Notes under the pieces: generated by a model
Told to the model about the DNA's origin: nothing
Seen by the model: only the letters and a program-made list of their open reading frames with translations
Database searches by the model: none
Position numbers and translations under genes: made by a program
Part shown: positions 51,838 to 63,500 of the stretch, piece by piece
Numbering within the stretch: position 1 is the stretch's first letter
Layout: every line of letters begins with the position of its first letter
NCBI GenBank assembly: GCA_016718565.1
Contig: JADKCZ010000001.1
Location: forward strand, 1,302,001 to 1,366,000
From: Anaeromyxobacter sp.
Lineage (GTDB): Bacteria; Myxococcota; Myxococcia; Myxococcales; Anaeromyxobacteraceae
DNA: 64,000 bases
Direction: 5' to 3'

Positions 51838-53463
51838 ATGAGCCCAGCCGACCCCGCCACCGATCGCCTCCGGCTGGAGAACGACGCCCTCGCCCTGCAG
51901 GTGACGGTGCTCCAGCTGAAGGCGTCGGAGACGCGCTACCGCCGCCTCTTCGAGGCCGCCAAGGACGGCATCCTGATCCTGGACGCGGCCACCGGGAAGA
52001 TCGTGGACGTCAACCCCTTCATGGTGGAGCTGACCGGCTACTCCCACGAGGACTTCCTGGACCGGCACCTCTGGGAGATCGGCCCGTTCAAGGACCACGC
52101 CGCCTCGCGCGCCGCCTTCGCCGACCTGCAGGCCAAGGCGTACGTCCGCTATGACGACCTCCCCCTGCAGGCCAAGGACGGCCGCCGGCTCGACGTCGAG
52201 TTCGTCAGCAACGTCTACCGGGTGGCCGACCAGGACGTCATCCAGTGCAACATCCGCGACATCTCGGCGCGCAAGGAGGCCGACCGGCAGCGCGGTCGGC
52301 TGGAGGATCAGCTGCGGCTGGCGCAGAAGATGGAGGCCATCGGCCGGCTGGCCGGGGGCGTGGCGCACGACTTCAACAACCTGCTCTCGGTCATCCTGAG
52401 CTACCTGGCCTTCGCCCTGGAGCGGCTCGGGCCCGCCGACCCGGCCAGCCAGGACCTGCTGGAGGTGAAGAAGGCGGCCGAGCGGGCCGCCACCCTGACC
52501 CGCCAGCTCCTGGCCTTCAGCCGCAGGCAGGTGCTCCAGCCGGTGCCGCTCAGCCTGAACCAGATCGCCTCGGAGCTCGGCGCCATGATGGGGCGGCTGC
52601 TCGGCGAGGACGTCGAGCTCGTCCAGCAGCTGGCGCCGGACCTCGGCCTGGTGCTGGCCGACCCCGGCCAGGTGGAGCAGGTGCTGATGAACCTGGTGGT
52701 CAACGCCCGCGACGCCATGCCGGACGGCGGCCGGCTCACCATCGAGACCTCCAACGTGGAGATCGACCAGGAGTACGCCGAGCGCCACGTGGCGGTGAAG
52801 CCGGGCCCCTACGTCATGCTGATGGTCACCGACACCGGCTGCGGCATGGACCCGCAGACCAAGGCCAGGCTCTACGAGCCGTTCTTCACCACCAAGGAGA
52901 AGGGCCGGGGCACCGGGCTCGGCCTGTCCACCGCCTACGGCATCGTCAAGCAGAGCGGCGGCAACATCTGGGTCTACAGCGAGCCGGGCCTGGGGACCAC
53001 CTTCAAGGTCTACCTGCCGCGCGACCTGTCCGGTGCCGCGCCGGCGGCCCCTCCGGGGCCGGCCGCCTCGCCGCGGATCACCGGCACCGAGACCGTCCTG
53101 GTGGTCGAGGACGAGGCGGCGCTCCTCGAGGTGGCGCGCCGCACCCTGAGCGGCGCCGGCTACCGGGTGCTGGTGGCCGGCGACGGCGCGGCGGCGCTGC
53201 GCGGCGCGGCGGCCCACCCGGGCAGGATCGACCTCTTGCTGACCGACGTGATCATGCCGGGGATGAACGGCTGGACCCTGGCCAACCAGCTGGCGGCGCT
53301 GCGCCCCGGGCTCCGGGTGCTCTACATGTCGGGGTACGCCGACGACGCCGTCATCCACCACGGGCCCATCGAGGTGGGGACCCACTTCCTGGCCAAGCCG
53401 TTCACCGGGGCGGAGCTGGCGCGCCGCGTCCGGGCGGCGCTGGACGGCGGCGTCAGCCGCTAG
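51838..53463 (+). CDS. Hybrid sensor histidine kinase (PAS-HisKA-HATPase-REC)
   Basis: A 541-residue cytoplasmic hybrid kinase: PAS domain (about 30-145, 'RYRRLFEAAKDGILILDAATGK'), HisKA with His177 in 'GGVAHDFNNLLSV', HATPase ('DPGQVEQVLMNLVVNARDAMP', 'GTGLGLSTAYGI') and a receiver with Asp470 ('LLLTDVIMPGMNG'). There is no membrane segment. The HDFNN-type H-box is shared with the kinases at 54577 and 61420, so these three are paralogues. Its last 11 bases overlap the convergent DUF2721 gene. Confidence 0.95.
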   Translation: MSPADPATDRLRLENDALALQVTVLQLKASETRYRRLFEAAKDGILILDAATGKIVDVNPFMVELTGYSHEDFLDRHLWEIGPFKDHAASRAAFADLQAKAYVRYDDLPLQAKDGRRLDVEFVSNVYRVADQDVIQCNIRDISARKEADRQRGRLEDQLRLAQKMEAIGRLAGGVAHDFNNLLSVILSYLAFALERLGPADPASQDLLEVKKAAERAATLTRQLLAFSRRQVLQPVPLSLNQIASELGAMMGRLLGEDVELVQQLAPDLGLVLADPGQVEQVLMNLVVNARDAMPDGGRLTIETSNVEIDQEYAERHVAVKPGPYVMLMVTDTGCGMDPQTKARLYEPFFTTKEKGRGTGLGLSTAYGIVKQSGGNIWVYSEPGLGTTFKVYLPRDLSGAAPAAPPGPAASPRITGTETVLVVEDEAALLEVARRTLSGAGYRVLVAGDGAAALRGAAAHPGRIDLLLTDVIMPGMNGWTLANQLAALRPGLRVLYMSGYADDAVIHHGPIEVGTHFLAKPFTGAELARRVRAALDGGVSR

Positions 53464-53935
53464 GCGGCGGCCGCTCCGGCTCGCCGCGGGGCTCGAGCGG
53501 CAGGCCGAACCGCAGGGAGGCCACCGCCAGGAAGACCTCGCGCAGGAAGAGGATCAGGGCCACCACGAAGGCCAGCATGGCCAGGATGAAGAGGATGGCC
53601 ACCGCCACGCCGAAGTCGGCGTCGAAGAGGTAGCCCAGGAAGGCCACCGCGATGAGGAGGCAGACCAGCAGCGCCGCCGAGGTGCCGGCGGTCAGCCCCC
53701 AGTGGATGAGCCTGGCCCGGTGCGACACCAGCTCCAGCTCGGCCAGGCTGGCCGGGTGGCGCTCGACGGGCTCGCCGAGCAGCCGCTGCTCGATGCGGCG
53801 GGCCCGGTCCACGATGCGGCCGAGCCGGCTGACCAGCACGCCCAGGGTGGTGCCGAGGGCGGTGAGCAGGAAGACCGGGGCCACCGCCAGCTGGATGGTG
53901 TGGGTGATGTCCTGCAGGTGGGTCTCGGCGGGCAT
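53453..53935 (-). CDS. DUF2721 family membrane protein
   Basis: A 160-residue protein with three membrane segments (about 15-37, 78-100, 106-128) and a charged linker ('SRLGRIVDRARRIEQRLL'), the DUF2721 pattern. Function is unknown. Its stop codon overlaps the end of the hybrid kinase gene by 11 bp tail to tail. Confidence 0.88.
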   Translation of the reverse strand: MPAETHLQDITHTIQLAVAPVFLLTALGTTLGVLVSRLGRIVDRARRIEQRLLGEPVERHPASLAELELVSHRARLIHWGLTAGTSAALLVCLLIAVAFLGYLFDADFGVAVAILFILAMLAFVVALILFLREVFLAVASLRFGLPLEPRGEPERPPPSG

Positions 53936-53988
53936 GTGGCGCGCAGCCTACGCCCCGGGCCAGGGCCCCGCCACCTGCCCGGGCGGCC

Positions 53989-54471
53989 CTACTTCCCGGG
54001 CAGGATGGCCTCGAGGCGGCGCTTGAGCTCGGCCGAGCCGGGCTCGACGTCGGAGGCCAGGTGGGCCACCACCCGGCCGGCCGGGTCCACCAGGAACTTG
54101 TTGAAGTTCCAGCTCACCTCGCCGCGCGGCTCGCCGGCCGCGGTGAGGTGCTGGAAGAGCGGGTCGGCGCCGGCCCCCTTCACCGCCACCTTGGCGAAGA
54201 GCGGGAAGGTGGTCTTGAAGCGCAGCTGGCAGAAGGCCTTGATGTCCGCGTCGGAGCCCGGCTCCTGCCGGCCGAAGTCGTTGGACGGGAAGGCCAGCAC
54301 CTCCAGGCCGCGCGCCCGGTAGGCCTGGTAGAGCGTCTCCAGCCCGGCGTACTGCGGGGTGTAGCCGCACTCGGAGGCGGTGTTGACGATCAGCAGCGCC
54401 TTGCCGCGGTAGCGCGACAGGGGCACCGTCGAGCCGTCGTTGGCCTTCACCTGGAAGTCGTGCACGGTCAT
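53989..54471 (-). CDS. Glutathione peroxidase family (Cys-type thiol peroxidase)
   Basis: A 160-residue protein with 'LLIVNTASECGYTPQYAGLE' (peroxidatic Cys), 'FPSNDFGRQEPG' (Gln) and 'SWNFNKFLVDPAG' (Trp/Asn), the full active site of the family. It reduces hydroperoxides, probably with thioredoxin. ATG 54471 is preceded by GGAG at 5 bp and gives the normal family length. An in-frame start further up (to 54552) would add 'VDTALLLALFLAGAP', signal-like, so a periplasmic form is a minor alternative. Confidence 0.92.
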   Translation of the reverse strand: MTVHDFQVKANDGSTVPLSRYRGKALLIVNTASECGYTPQYAGLETLYQAYRARGLEVLAFPSNDFGRQEPGSDADIKAFCQLRFKTTFPLFAKVAVKGAGADPLFQHLTAAGEPRGEVSWNFNKFLVDPAGRVVAHLASDVEPGSAELKRRLEAILPGK

Positions 54472-54576
54472 GGGGGCTCCGGCGAGGAAGAGGGCGAGGA
54501 GGAGGGCGGTGTCCACGCCGGGAGCTTGTGGGCGGCCGGCTCGCGGCGCCACCCGAAGTGGCGCGAGGCGCCGGCC

Positions 54577-57500
54577 TCACCCGGCCGGGGGCGGCGCGGT
54601 CCGGTCCAGCACCTGGCGCACCCGGCCCGCCAGGGCCGCCGGCGTGAAGGGCTTGAGCAGGATGGGCGCCCCCTCCGGCAGGTCGCCCTGCGCCAGCGCC
54701 GCCCGGTCCACGTAGCCGGACATGAAGAGGATGGCCTGGCCGGGGGTCCGGTCGGCCAGCCGCGCCGCCAGCTCCACGCCGCCCATGCGCGGCATGATCA
54801 CGTCGGTGAGGAGCAGGTCCACCGCGCCGCCGGCGGCCTCCAGCACCCGCAGGGCCTCCTCGCCGTCGCCGGCCGTGAGCACCTGGTAGCCGCGCTCGGC
54901 GAGGGCGCGGGCCGCCAGCGCCCGCACCTGCGGCTCGTCCTCCACCAGGAGCACCCGCTCCCCGCCCCCGGGCGGCGGGGCCTGGGGGCCGGCCCCCGGC
55001 TGGCCGGGCCGGGTGAGCGCCCCCTCGGCGCGCGGCAGGTGGATCTCCACGGTGGTGCCGCGCCCGGGCTGGCTGCGCAGCCAGATGTGGCCACCCATCT
55101 GCCTGACGATGCCGTAGCAGGTGGCCAGGCCCAGCCCGGTGCCCTTGCCCTTGGCCTTGGTGGTGAAGAAGGGCTCGAAGAGGTGGGCGGCGGCCTCGGC
55201 GCTCAGGCCGGTGCCGGTGTCGCTCACGGTGAGGCGCACCCAGTCGCCGGCGGCCACCCCGGGCCGGACCCCGCCCAGGTCCTGCTCCAGCTTCACCGGG
55301 GCCGTCTCCAGCCGGAGCGTGCCGCCGCTGGGCATGGCGTCGCGCGCGTTGACCGCCAGGTTGACCAGCACCTGCTCCAGCTGGCCGGGGTCGGCCAGCA
55401 CGGGGCAGGGGGCCGGCGACGGGGCGGTCTCGAGCTCGATGTGCGCCCCGATGACCCGCCGCAGCAAGGTGCCCACGCCCACCACCACCTCGTTCAGGTC
55501 GAGCCGCTTGCTGGCCAGGATCTGGCGCCGGGCGAAGGCCAGCAGCTGGCGGGTCAGGGCGGCCGCCCGCTCGCCGGCCTTCTGGATCTCGCCCAGGTCC
55601 TCCTGCACCTCGGCGGCGGTGGCCCCGGGCAGCTGCGCGGTGGAGGAGCAGCCCAGCACCACCGTCAGCAGGTTGTTGAGATCGTGGGCCACCCCGCCGG
55701 CCAGCCGGCCGATGCTGTCGAGCTTCTGGGCGTCGGCCAGCTGCCGCTCCAGCCGCTCGCGCTCGGCCAGCTCGCGCTGCAGCTGCCCGGTGCGCTCCTC
55801 CACCCGCGCCTCCAGCTGGTCGCGGGCCGCGGCCAGCTGCCGGGTCCGCTCCTCCACCAGCCGGCCCAGCTCCTCGGCGCGGGTGCGCAGGCGGTTGCCC
55901 CGCAGGCGCACCACGCCGGTCACCGCCCCCACCAGCAGGACGGCCGCCAGCAGCCCCAGCGCCAGGCGCACCCAGGTGCGCTCCAGCGGCGCCGGTCGCA
56001 CCTGCACCAGCAGCGGCGTCGCCGCCGCCACCCAGTCGGCCCCGTCGCGCGAGGCCTCCACCTCGAAGCGGTAGTCGCCCTCGCCCAGGCCGCGGTAGAG
56101 CGCGGCGCGCAGCGGCCCGGAGGGCTGCCAGGCCGCCTCGTGCCCGGCCAGCCGGTGCCGGAACTGCAGGCGGTGCGGCGCCGCCAGCGTGGGGGAGGTG
56201 AAGTGGAGCTCCAGGGTGGCGTCGCCGTGCTCCAGGCGCACCACGCCGAGGTCGAGCGGCACCTCGGCCCCGGCCAGGAAGGCCCGCTCCACCCGCGGGG
56301 GGGCCGGCGGCCCGAGCTGCATGCGGTGTGGATCGGCCACCACCAGGCCGGCCACCGTGCCGAACCAGAGCCGGCCGTCGGGGGTGCGCGCGGCCGAGGA
56401 CTGGCCGGCGGAGGTGAACTCGGTGGACGGCAGGCCGTCGCGCTCGTCGAAGGACAGGACGTGCAGCGGGCCGGCCCGCCCCTCGGCCAGGGCCAGCAGC
56501 TCGGCCTTGCGCGCCAGCACCAGCGAGCCCTCCAGCGCCACCCACAGGCCGTCGTGGTCGTCGGCCAGGACCGCCACGCCGCGCCCGGCGAAGCGCGGGT
56601 CGAGCGTCCCGAAGGAGGTGAGCCGGCCGGCGTGCCAGAGCTGCAGCCCGGCCGAGTAGCTGGCCACCCACAGGTCCCCGCCGTCGGGCAGGAGGCTCAT
56701 CACGTCCCGGACCGCCTGCAGCTCCGGCGGCGTCTCGGCCTGGTAGGCCGGGCCCAGCAGGCGCACCAGCCCGAGGCCGCCGGCCCACAGGTGGCCCTGC
56801 GGGTCCTCGGCCAGCACGCGGAAGGGCCAGCCGCCCGGCACCTCCACCCGGGTGGCGCGCCCGTCGCGGTGGCGCTCCAGGCCGGTCTCGGTGCCCAGCC
56901 AGACGCTGCCGTCCTTCGACTGCAGGAGGCCCCGGACCCGGACGTAGGGCGCGCCGTCGGCCGCCCGCACCGGCGCGGCGCGGCCGCCCTGGATCCGGAC
57001 CACGCCGGCGGAGCGCAGCGACAGCCAGGTGGCGCCGTCGCGGGTCCGCAGCGTGGCGGCCACGGTGGCGGCGCCCAGGCCCCAGCGCGCGCCGTAGGGG
57101 GTGATGCGGCCGTCGGCCAGCCGGTCCAGGCCGGCGCCGTCGAGGCCGACCCAGACCGCCCCGTCGACGGGGTCGGCGGAGACCGACCAGACCACCTCGG
57201 CGGAGAGGCCGTCGCGCCGGCCGACCGGCAGCAGGAGGCGCGGGCGGAGCCGATCCAGCCCGGAGGCGGCCCCGGCCCAGAGGGCGCCGTCCTCATCGGC
57301 CAGCAGCGCCGTGACCGGCCGCGACGTCACGCCCGGCTGGCGCGGCGAGGCCGTGGCCCCGTCGTCCGAGAGCTGCTGCACGCCGCCGCCCAGGGTGGCG
57401 ACCCAGAGCCGGCCGTCGCCGTCCTCCGCCAGCGCGGTGACGTTGGTGGCGGCCAGCCCGGCGCCCAGGGGCCGGCGCGTCGCCAGCCAGGCCGGATCGG

Positions 57501-58257
57501 TGCGCAGCAGCCCCTCGGAGGTGCCCACCCAGGTGCGCCCGCGCCGGTCGGTGTGCAGCGCCTGGACCCGCTGGGTGGTGCCGCCCTCCTCCGGGCCCAG
57601 CCGGGTGAGCCGGCCCTCGCGCAGGACCAGCAGCCCGTCCTCCACCCCCGCCAGGAGCCGGCCGGAGGCGTCCTCGGCCAGCGCGAACACCGCGCGGTCG
57701 TGCCCCTCCACCAGCGTGAGGTCGTCGCCCAGCACCAGGGCGAGGCCGCGCTCGGTGGCGGCCCACAGGGCGCCGCCGCGGTCGCGCAGGAGCTCGAACA
57801 CCGGCTGGTCGCCTGCGGCGAGCCGGGTGAAGCGGCCGCCGGAGAGCCGGCCCAGGCCGCGGTCGCTGGCGAGGAAGAGGGTGCCGTCGGGGTCCTCGAG
57901 CAGCGCCCGCACGTTGAGCTCGGCGGCCCCGTCGGCCACCGGCACCTGGCTGAAGCGCAGGCCGTCGAAGCGGACCAGGCCGCGCCGCGTGCCCACCCAC
58001 AGGTAGCCGGTGGTGGAGCGCTGGAGGGCGGTGACCGTCCCGGGGACGCCCTGCTCCTCGCCCCAGTGGTCGGCGGCGCGCAGGTCGTGCGACGGGATGG
58101 CCGCGGGGACGGCCGGGACGGCCGCGCCGGGCGCCGCCGGGGCGGGGACCGGGAGCGCCGCGGAGAGCAGCGCGGCCAGCGCCAGCGCGCCGGTCCGGAC
58201 CCGGCGGGGAGGCCCGCCGGCGCGCCGCGTCTCGGGTGCTGCCTGGGCACGGCTCAT
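54577..58257 (-). CDS. Hybrid two-component system protein with beta-propeller sensor
   Basis: A 1226-residue protein from ATG 58257 with a signal peptide (to 'PAPAAPGAA'). The periplasmic part has about 12-14 two-component-propeller blades ('LLEDPDGTLFLASDRGLGRL', 'GRLWVATLGGGV'), then a Y_Y_Y domain, a membrane segment (about 755-778), coiled-coil, HisKA with His858 in 'GGVAHDLNNLL', HATPase and a C-terminal receiver (Asp1152 in 'LLLTDVIMP'). It should sense a periplasmic, often carbohydrate, ligand. An ATG at 58332 is an alternative start. No HTH is attached, unlike Bacteroides HTCS. Confidence 0.93.
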   Translation of the reverse strand: MSRAQAAPETRRAGGPPRRVRTGALALAALLSAALPVPAPAAPGAAVPAVPAAIPSHDLRAADHWGEEQGVPGTVTALQRSTTGYLWVGTRRGLVRFDGLRFSQVPVADGAAELNVRALLEDPDGTLFLASDRGLGRLSGGRFTRLAAGDQPVFELLRDRGGALWAATERGLALVLGDDLTLVEGHDRAVFALAEDASGRLLAGVEDGLLVLREGRLTRLGPEEGGTTQRVQALHTDRRGRTWVGTSEGLLRTDPAWLATRRPLGAGLAATNVTALAEDGDGRLWVATLGGGVQQLSDDGATASPRQPGVTSRPVTALLADEDGALWAGAASGLDRLRPRLLLPVGRRDGLSAEVVWSVSADPVDGAVWVGLDGAGLDRLADGRITPYGARWGLGAATVAATLRTRDGATWLSLRSAGVVRIQGGRAAPVRAADGAPYVRVRGLLQSKDGSVWLGTETGLERHRDGRATRVEVPGGWPFRVLAEDPQGHLWAGGLGLVRLLGPAYQAETPPELQAVRDVMSLLPDGGDLWVASYSAGLQLWHAGRLTSFGTLDPRFAGRGVAVLADDHDGLWVALEGSLVLARKAELLALAEGRAGPLHVLSFDERDGLPSTEFTSAGQSSAARTPDGRLWFGTVAGLVVADPHRMQLGPPAPPRVERAFLAGAEVPLDLGVVRLEHGDATLELHFTSPTLAAPHRLQFRHRLAGHEAAWQPSGPLRAALYRGLGEGDYRFEVEASRDGADWVAAATPLLVQVRPAPLERTWVRLALGLLAAVLLVGAVTGVVRLRGNRLRTRAEELGRLVEERTRQLAAARDQLEARVEERTGQLQRELAERERLERQLADAQKLDSIGRLAGGVAHDLNNLLTVVLGCSSTAQLPGATAAEVQEDLGEIQKAGERAAALTRQLLAFARRQILASKRLDLNEVVVGVGTLLRRVIGAHIELETAPSPAPCPVLADPGQLEQVLVNLAVNARDAMPSGGTLRLETAPVKLEQDLGGVRPGVAAGDWVRLTVSDTGTGLSAEAAAHLFEPFFTTKAKGKGTGLGLATCYGIVRQMGGHIWLRSQPGRGTTVEIHLPRAEGALTRPGQPGAGPQAPPPGGGERVLLVEDEPQVRALAARALAERGYQVLTAGDGEEALRVLEAAGGAVDLLLTDVIMPRMGGVELAARLADRTPGQAILFMSGYVDRAALAQGDLPEGAPILLKPFTPAALAGRVRQVLDRTAPPPAG

Positions 58258-58411
58258 CGGGGGGAGTCTGGCAGGGCGCGCCCGGCCGTCAAGCCCGACG
58301 AGCTGCGTCCGGCGAGCGACCCTGGTGGCCATGTAGGCGCGCCGCCCACTGGCCGGGCGCCGCCCGACACCTGCCGGGCGATCGCTCCGCGGGCGCCCGG
58401 GCGCCGGCCGC

Positions 58412-59107
58412 TCAGGCCCCGACCGCGTCCAGGTCCTGGTAGGCCTGGCGCAGCCAGACCTTGACCCGCTGCCGGTCCATCAGGCCGAGCCCGCCGGCCT
58501 CCGGCGCCGCCGAGCGGGCCGCCGCCCAGAAGCTGGCGCTGCTGGCGTCGATCTTGCGCATGGCCGCGTCGTGCAGGCGGCGCAGCGGCACCACCTGGGC
58601 GCCCAGCGCCAGGGCCCGGTCCTTCACCCCGGAGCGCTCCAGGATCCCGAAGTCGTCGCCGCGCAGCTGGTTGAGCACCAGCACGTAGGAGAGCCGCGCG
58701 CCGTGGCGGTCGAGCAGCCGCGCCAGCAGGTCCACCGAGTCGCGCCCCGAGTCCATGACGTGCCAGTAGCGCAGCGACAGGCCGGACTCCGGCGCCAGCT
58801 CCAGCAGCCCGGACTCGTCCATCCAGCGGGTCAGCGGGTCGTGGGTCTGGGCGGCCAGGTCCACCAGGACGCGGCGGTCCGGCTCGGCCAGAGCGGCCTC
58901 CACGATGGCGTCGAGGCTCTCGTAGCGGTCCACCACCACCGGGGAGGCGTAGCCGGCGTAGAAGCGCAGCAGCGCGGCGTGCGACCGATCGGCGTCGAAG
59001 CCCAGGAAGGGCAGCTCGCGGTCGATGAAGTACTGCGCCAGCAGCCGGGCCACGACCGACTTGCCGACCCCGCCCTTCTCGCCGCCGATGAGGTGAACGT
59101 TGGCCAC
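58412..59107 (-). CDS. ParA/MinD-superfamily ATPase
   Basis: A 231-residue protein starting at GTG 59107. The deviant Walker A motif GEKGGVGKS (residues 9-17) with the signature lysine, and 'FLGFDADRSHAALLRFY', place it in the ParA/MinD/CobQ class of dimeric ATPases. The second half ('YVLVLNQLRGDDFGILERSG') is less conserved. No ParB or parS-like site is close, so it is an orphan; relatives are sometimes called mobilisation protein MobD, without functional proof. Confidence 0.83.
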   Translation of the reverse strand: MANVHLIGGEKGGVGKSVVARLLAQYFIDRELPFLGFDADRSHAALLRFYAGYASPVVVDRYESLDAIVEAALAEPDRRVLVDLAAQTHDPLTRWMDESGLLELAPESGLSLRYWHVMDSGRDSVDLLARLLDRHGARLSYVLVLNQLRGDDFGILERSGVKDRALALGAQVVPLRRLHDAAMRKIDASSASFWAAARSAAPEAGGLGLMDRQRVKVWLRQAYQDLDAVGA

Positions 59108-59272
59108 GGTGTCCCTTTCGCTGGAGGTCTCCCGTCCGGGACCTGCCGGGCGGCAGGCGCGACGGGGCCTGGGAAGCTACCACGGCCGGGGCCGGGCGCC
59201 GCCCGGGTGGGGCTCCGGGGGCGCGGCGCCGCGGTGTAGACTGGACGTCGCCGCGCGTGGGGGAGGTGAACC

Positions 59273-61330
59273 ATGGTCCGGACAGACACCTTGCCGGGCA
59301 GGCCCTTCCCGGTGGGCGCCACGCCCGAGGCCGGGGGGGTCAACTTCTGCATCTGGTCGCGCGACGCCGACGCCCTGGAGCTGCACCTCTTCGACCGGGC
59401 CGAGGACGCCCACCCCAGCGACACCGTCGTGCTGCGGCGGTGGGTGAATCGCACCTACCACTACTGGCACGTCTTCGTCCCCGGCCTGCGCTCCGGCCAG
59501 CGCTACGGCTGGCGCGCCCACGGGCCGCTCGATCCGTCGCAGGGGCTGCGCTTCGACGGGCAGAAGCTGCTCCTCGACCCCTACGCGCGGGCCATCGACG
59601 TCCCGGCGGGCTACGACCGCGCGGCGGCCCGGCGGCCCGGCGACAACGCCGGCCAGGCCATGAAGGCGGTGGTGGCCGACCTGTCGGCCTACGACTGGGA
59701 GGGGGACCAGCCCCTGCGCCACCCCTACGCCCGCACCGTGATCTACGAGCTGCACGTGCGCGGCTTCACGCGCCACCCCTCGTCCGGCGTGCCGGCGGGG
59801 CGGCGCGGCACCTACGCCGGGCTGATCGAGAAGATCCCCTACCTGCGCGAGCTGGGCGTCACCGCGGTGGAGCTGCTGCCGGTCTTCCAGTTCGACCAGC
59901 AGGACGCGCCGCCCGGCCACCTCAACTACTGGGGCTACTCGCCGGTCTCCTTCTTCGCCCCGCACGCCGCCTACGCCGCGGCGGCCGATCCCCTGGGCGT
60001 GCTCGACGAGTTCCGCGACCTGGTGAAGGCGCTGCACCGGGCCGGCCTGGAGGTGATCCTGGACGTGGTCTACAACCACACCGCCGAGGGCGACGAGCTG
60101 GGGCCGACCCTCGGCCTGCGCGGCCTCGACAACCGGGCCTACTACCTGCTGGACCGCACCTGGGCCGGCTACCAGAACCACACCGGCTGCGGCAACACCC
60201 TCAAGGCCCACCACCCGGTGGTGCGCCGGCTCATCCTCGACAGCCTGCGGTACTGGGTGTCCGAGATGCACGTGGACGGCTTCCGCTTCGACCTGGCCTC
60301 GGTGCTCTCGCGCGACGAGAACGGCCACCCGCTGCACAACCCGCCCATCGTCTGGGAGATCGAGAGCGACCCGCTGCTGTGCGGCACCAAGCTCATCGCC
60401 GAGGCCTGGGACGCGGCCGGCCTGTACCAGGTGGGGCAGTGGGTGGGCGACTCCTGGGGCGAGTGGAACGGCCGCTTCCGCGACGACGTCCGCGCCTTCC
60501 TGCGCGGCGAGCCCGGGGAGGTGGGCCGGCTCGCCAACCGCATCTTCGGCAGCCCCGACCTGTACGCCGGCGCGGCGCGCCGGGCCGAGCAGAGCGTGAA
60601 CTTCGTCACCTGCCACGACGGCTTCACGCTCAACGACCTGGTGACCTACCAGCAGAAGCACAACCTGGCCAACGGCGAGGAGAACCGCGACGGCACCGAC
60701 GACAACCGGGCCTGGAACTGCGGCGTCGAGGGGCCCACCGACGATCCGGCCGTCGAGGCCCTGCGGGCCCGGCAGGTGCGCAACCTGCTGGCCATCACGC
60801 TGCTCTCCTCCGGCGTGCCCATGCTGGCCATGGGCGACGAGGCGCGCCGCACCCAGCGCGGCAACAACAACGCCTACTGCCAGGACGGCGAGCTCTCCTG
60901 GCTCGACTGGGACCTGGTGGACCGCCACGCCGACCTGCGCCGCTTCGTGCGCCGCCTGCTCGAGCTGCGCCACCTCGGCGTCCCGGCCCAGCAGGCCGAC
61001 GGGCGGACCCTGGCGCAGCTGCTGCGCCGCGCCCGCATCGAGTGGCACGGGGTCCGCCTCGACCAGCCCGACTGGAGCCGCGACTCGCACAGCCTGGCGG
61101 TCACCTTCACCGGGCACGCCCAGGCCGGCCGCTACTGGTGCGCCATCAACGCCTGGTCCGAGCCGCTGCGGTTCGAGCTGCCGCCCAGCCGGGCCGGCTG
61201 GCACGGGCTGGTGGACACGGCCCTCCCATCGCCGCACGACGCCTGCTCCTGGGCCGAGGCCCTCCCGGTGGAGGGGGCGAGCCGGGTGCTGCAGGCCCAC
61301 TCGGTGGTGGTGCTCGGCTCGCCGGGCTGA
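59273..61330 (+). CDS. glgX: Glycogen debranching enzyme GlgX
   Basis: A 685-residue GH13 isoamylase-type enzyme that cuts alpha-1,6 branches of phosphorylase-trimmed glycogen. Residues 9-110 are a CBM48-like N-terminal domain ('GRPFPVGATPEAGGVNFCIWS'). The catalytic domain has DVVYNHT (264-270), nucleophile Asp340 in 'DGFRFDLASVL', acid/base Glu377 in 'IAEAWDAAG', and 'TCHDGFTLNDLV'. Length matches the family. No other glg genes are in the window. Confidence 0.96.
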   Translation: MVRTDTLPGRPFPVGATPEAGGVNFCIWSRDADALELHLFDRAEDAHPSDTVVLRRWVNRTYHYWHVFVPGLRSGQRYGWRAHGPLDPSQGLRFDGQKLLLDPYARAIDVPAGYDRAAARRPGDNAGQAMKAVVADLSAYDWEGDQPLRHPYARTVIYELHVRGFTRHPSSGVPAGRRGTYAGLIEKIPYLRELGVTAVELLPVFQFDQQDAPPGHLNYWGYSPVSFFAPHAAYAAAADPLGVLDEFRDLVKALHRAGLEVILDVVYNHTAEGDELGPTLGLRGLDNRAYYLLDRTWAGYQNHTGCGNTLKAHHPVVRRLILDSLRYWVSEMHVDGFRFDLASVLSRDENGHPLHNPPIVWEIESDPLLCGTKLIAEAWDAAGLYQVGQWVGDSWGEWNGRFRDDVRAFLRGEPGEVGRLANRIFGSPDLYAGAARRAEQSVNFVTCHDGFTLNDLVTYQQKHNLANGEENRDGTDDNRAWNCGVEGPTDDPAVEALRARQVRNLLAITLLSSGVPMLAMGDEARRTQRGNNNAYCQDGELSWLDWDLVDRHADLRRFVRRLLELRHLGVPAQQADGRTLAQLLRRARIEWHGVRLDQPDWSRDSHSLAVTFTGHAQAGRYWCAINAWSEPLRFELPPSRAGWHGLVDTALPSPHDACSWAEALPVEGASRVLQAHSVVVLGSPG

Positions 61331-61419
61331 GGGCCGGCCGCGCCCGGGGTGCGCCCGGACGGCCCCCGTCCGACCGGGTGTTGCGACCGCGGCCGGGGCG
61401 CTGGCAGAGTGCCCCCTTG

Positions 61420-63480
<2,061 letters not shown>

Positions 63481-63500
63481 GGGCGGGCCCGCCGCGGCCC

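Noticed and set aside
54061..58464. A 1467-residue open frame on the plus strand
   Set aside because: It lies antisense to the propeller kinase and has no recognisable motif; the minus-strand frame has full kinase motifs.
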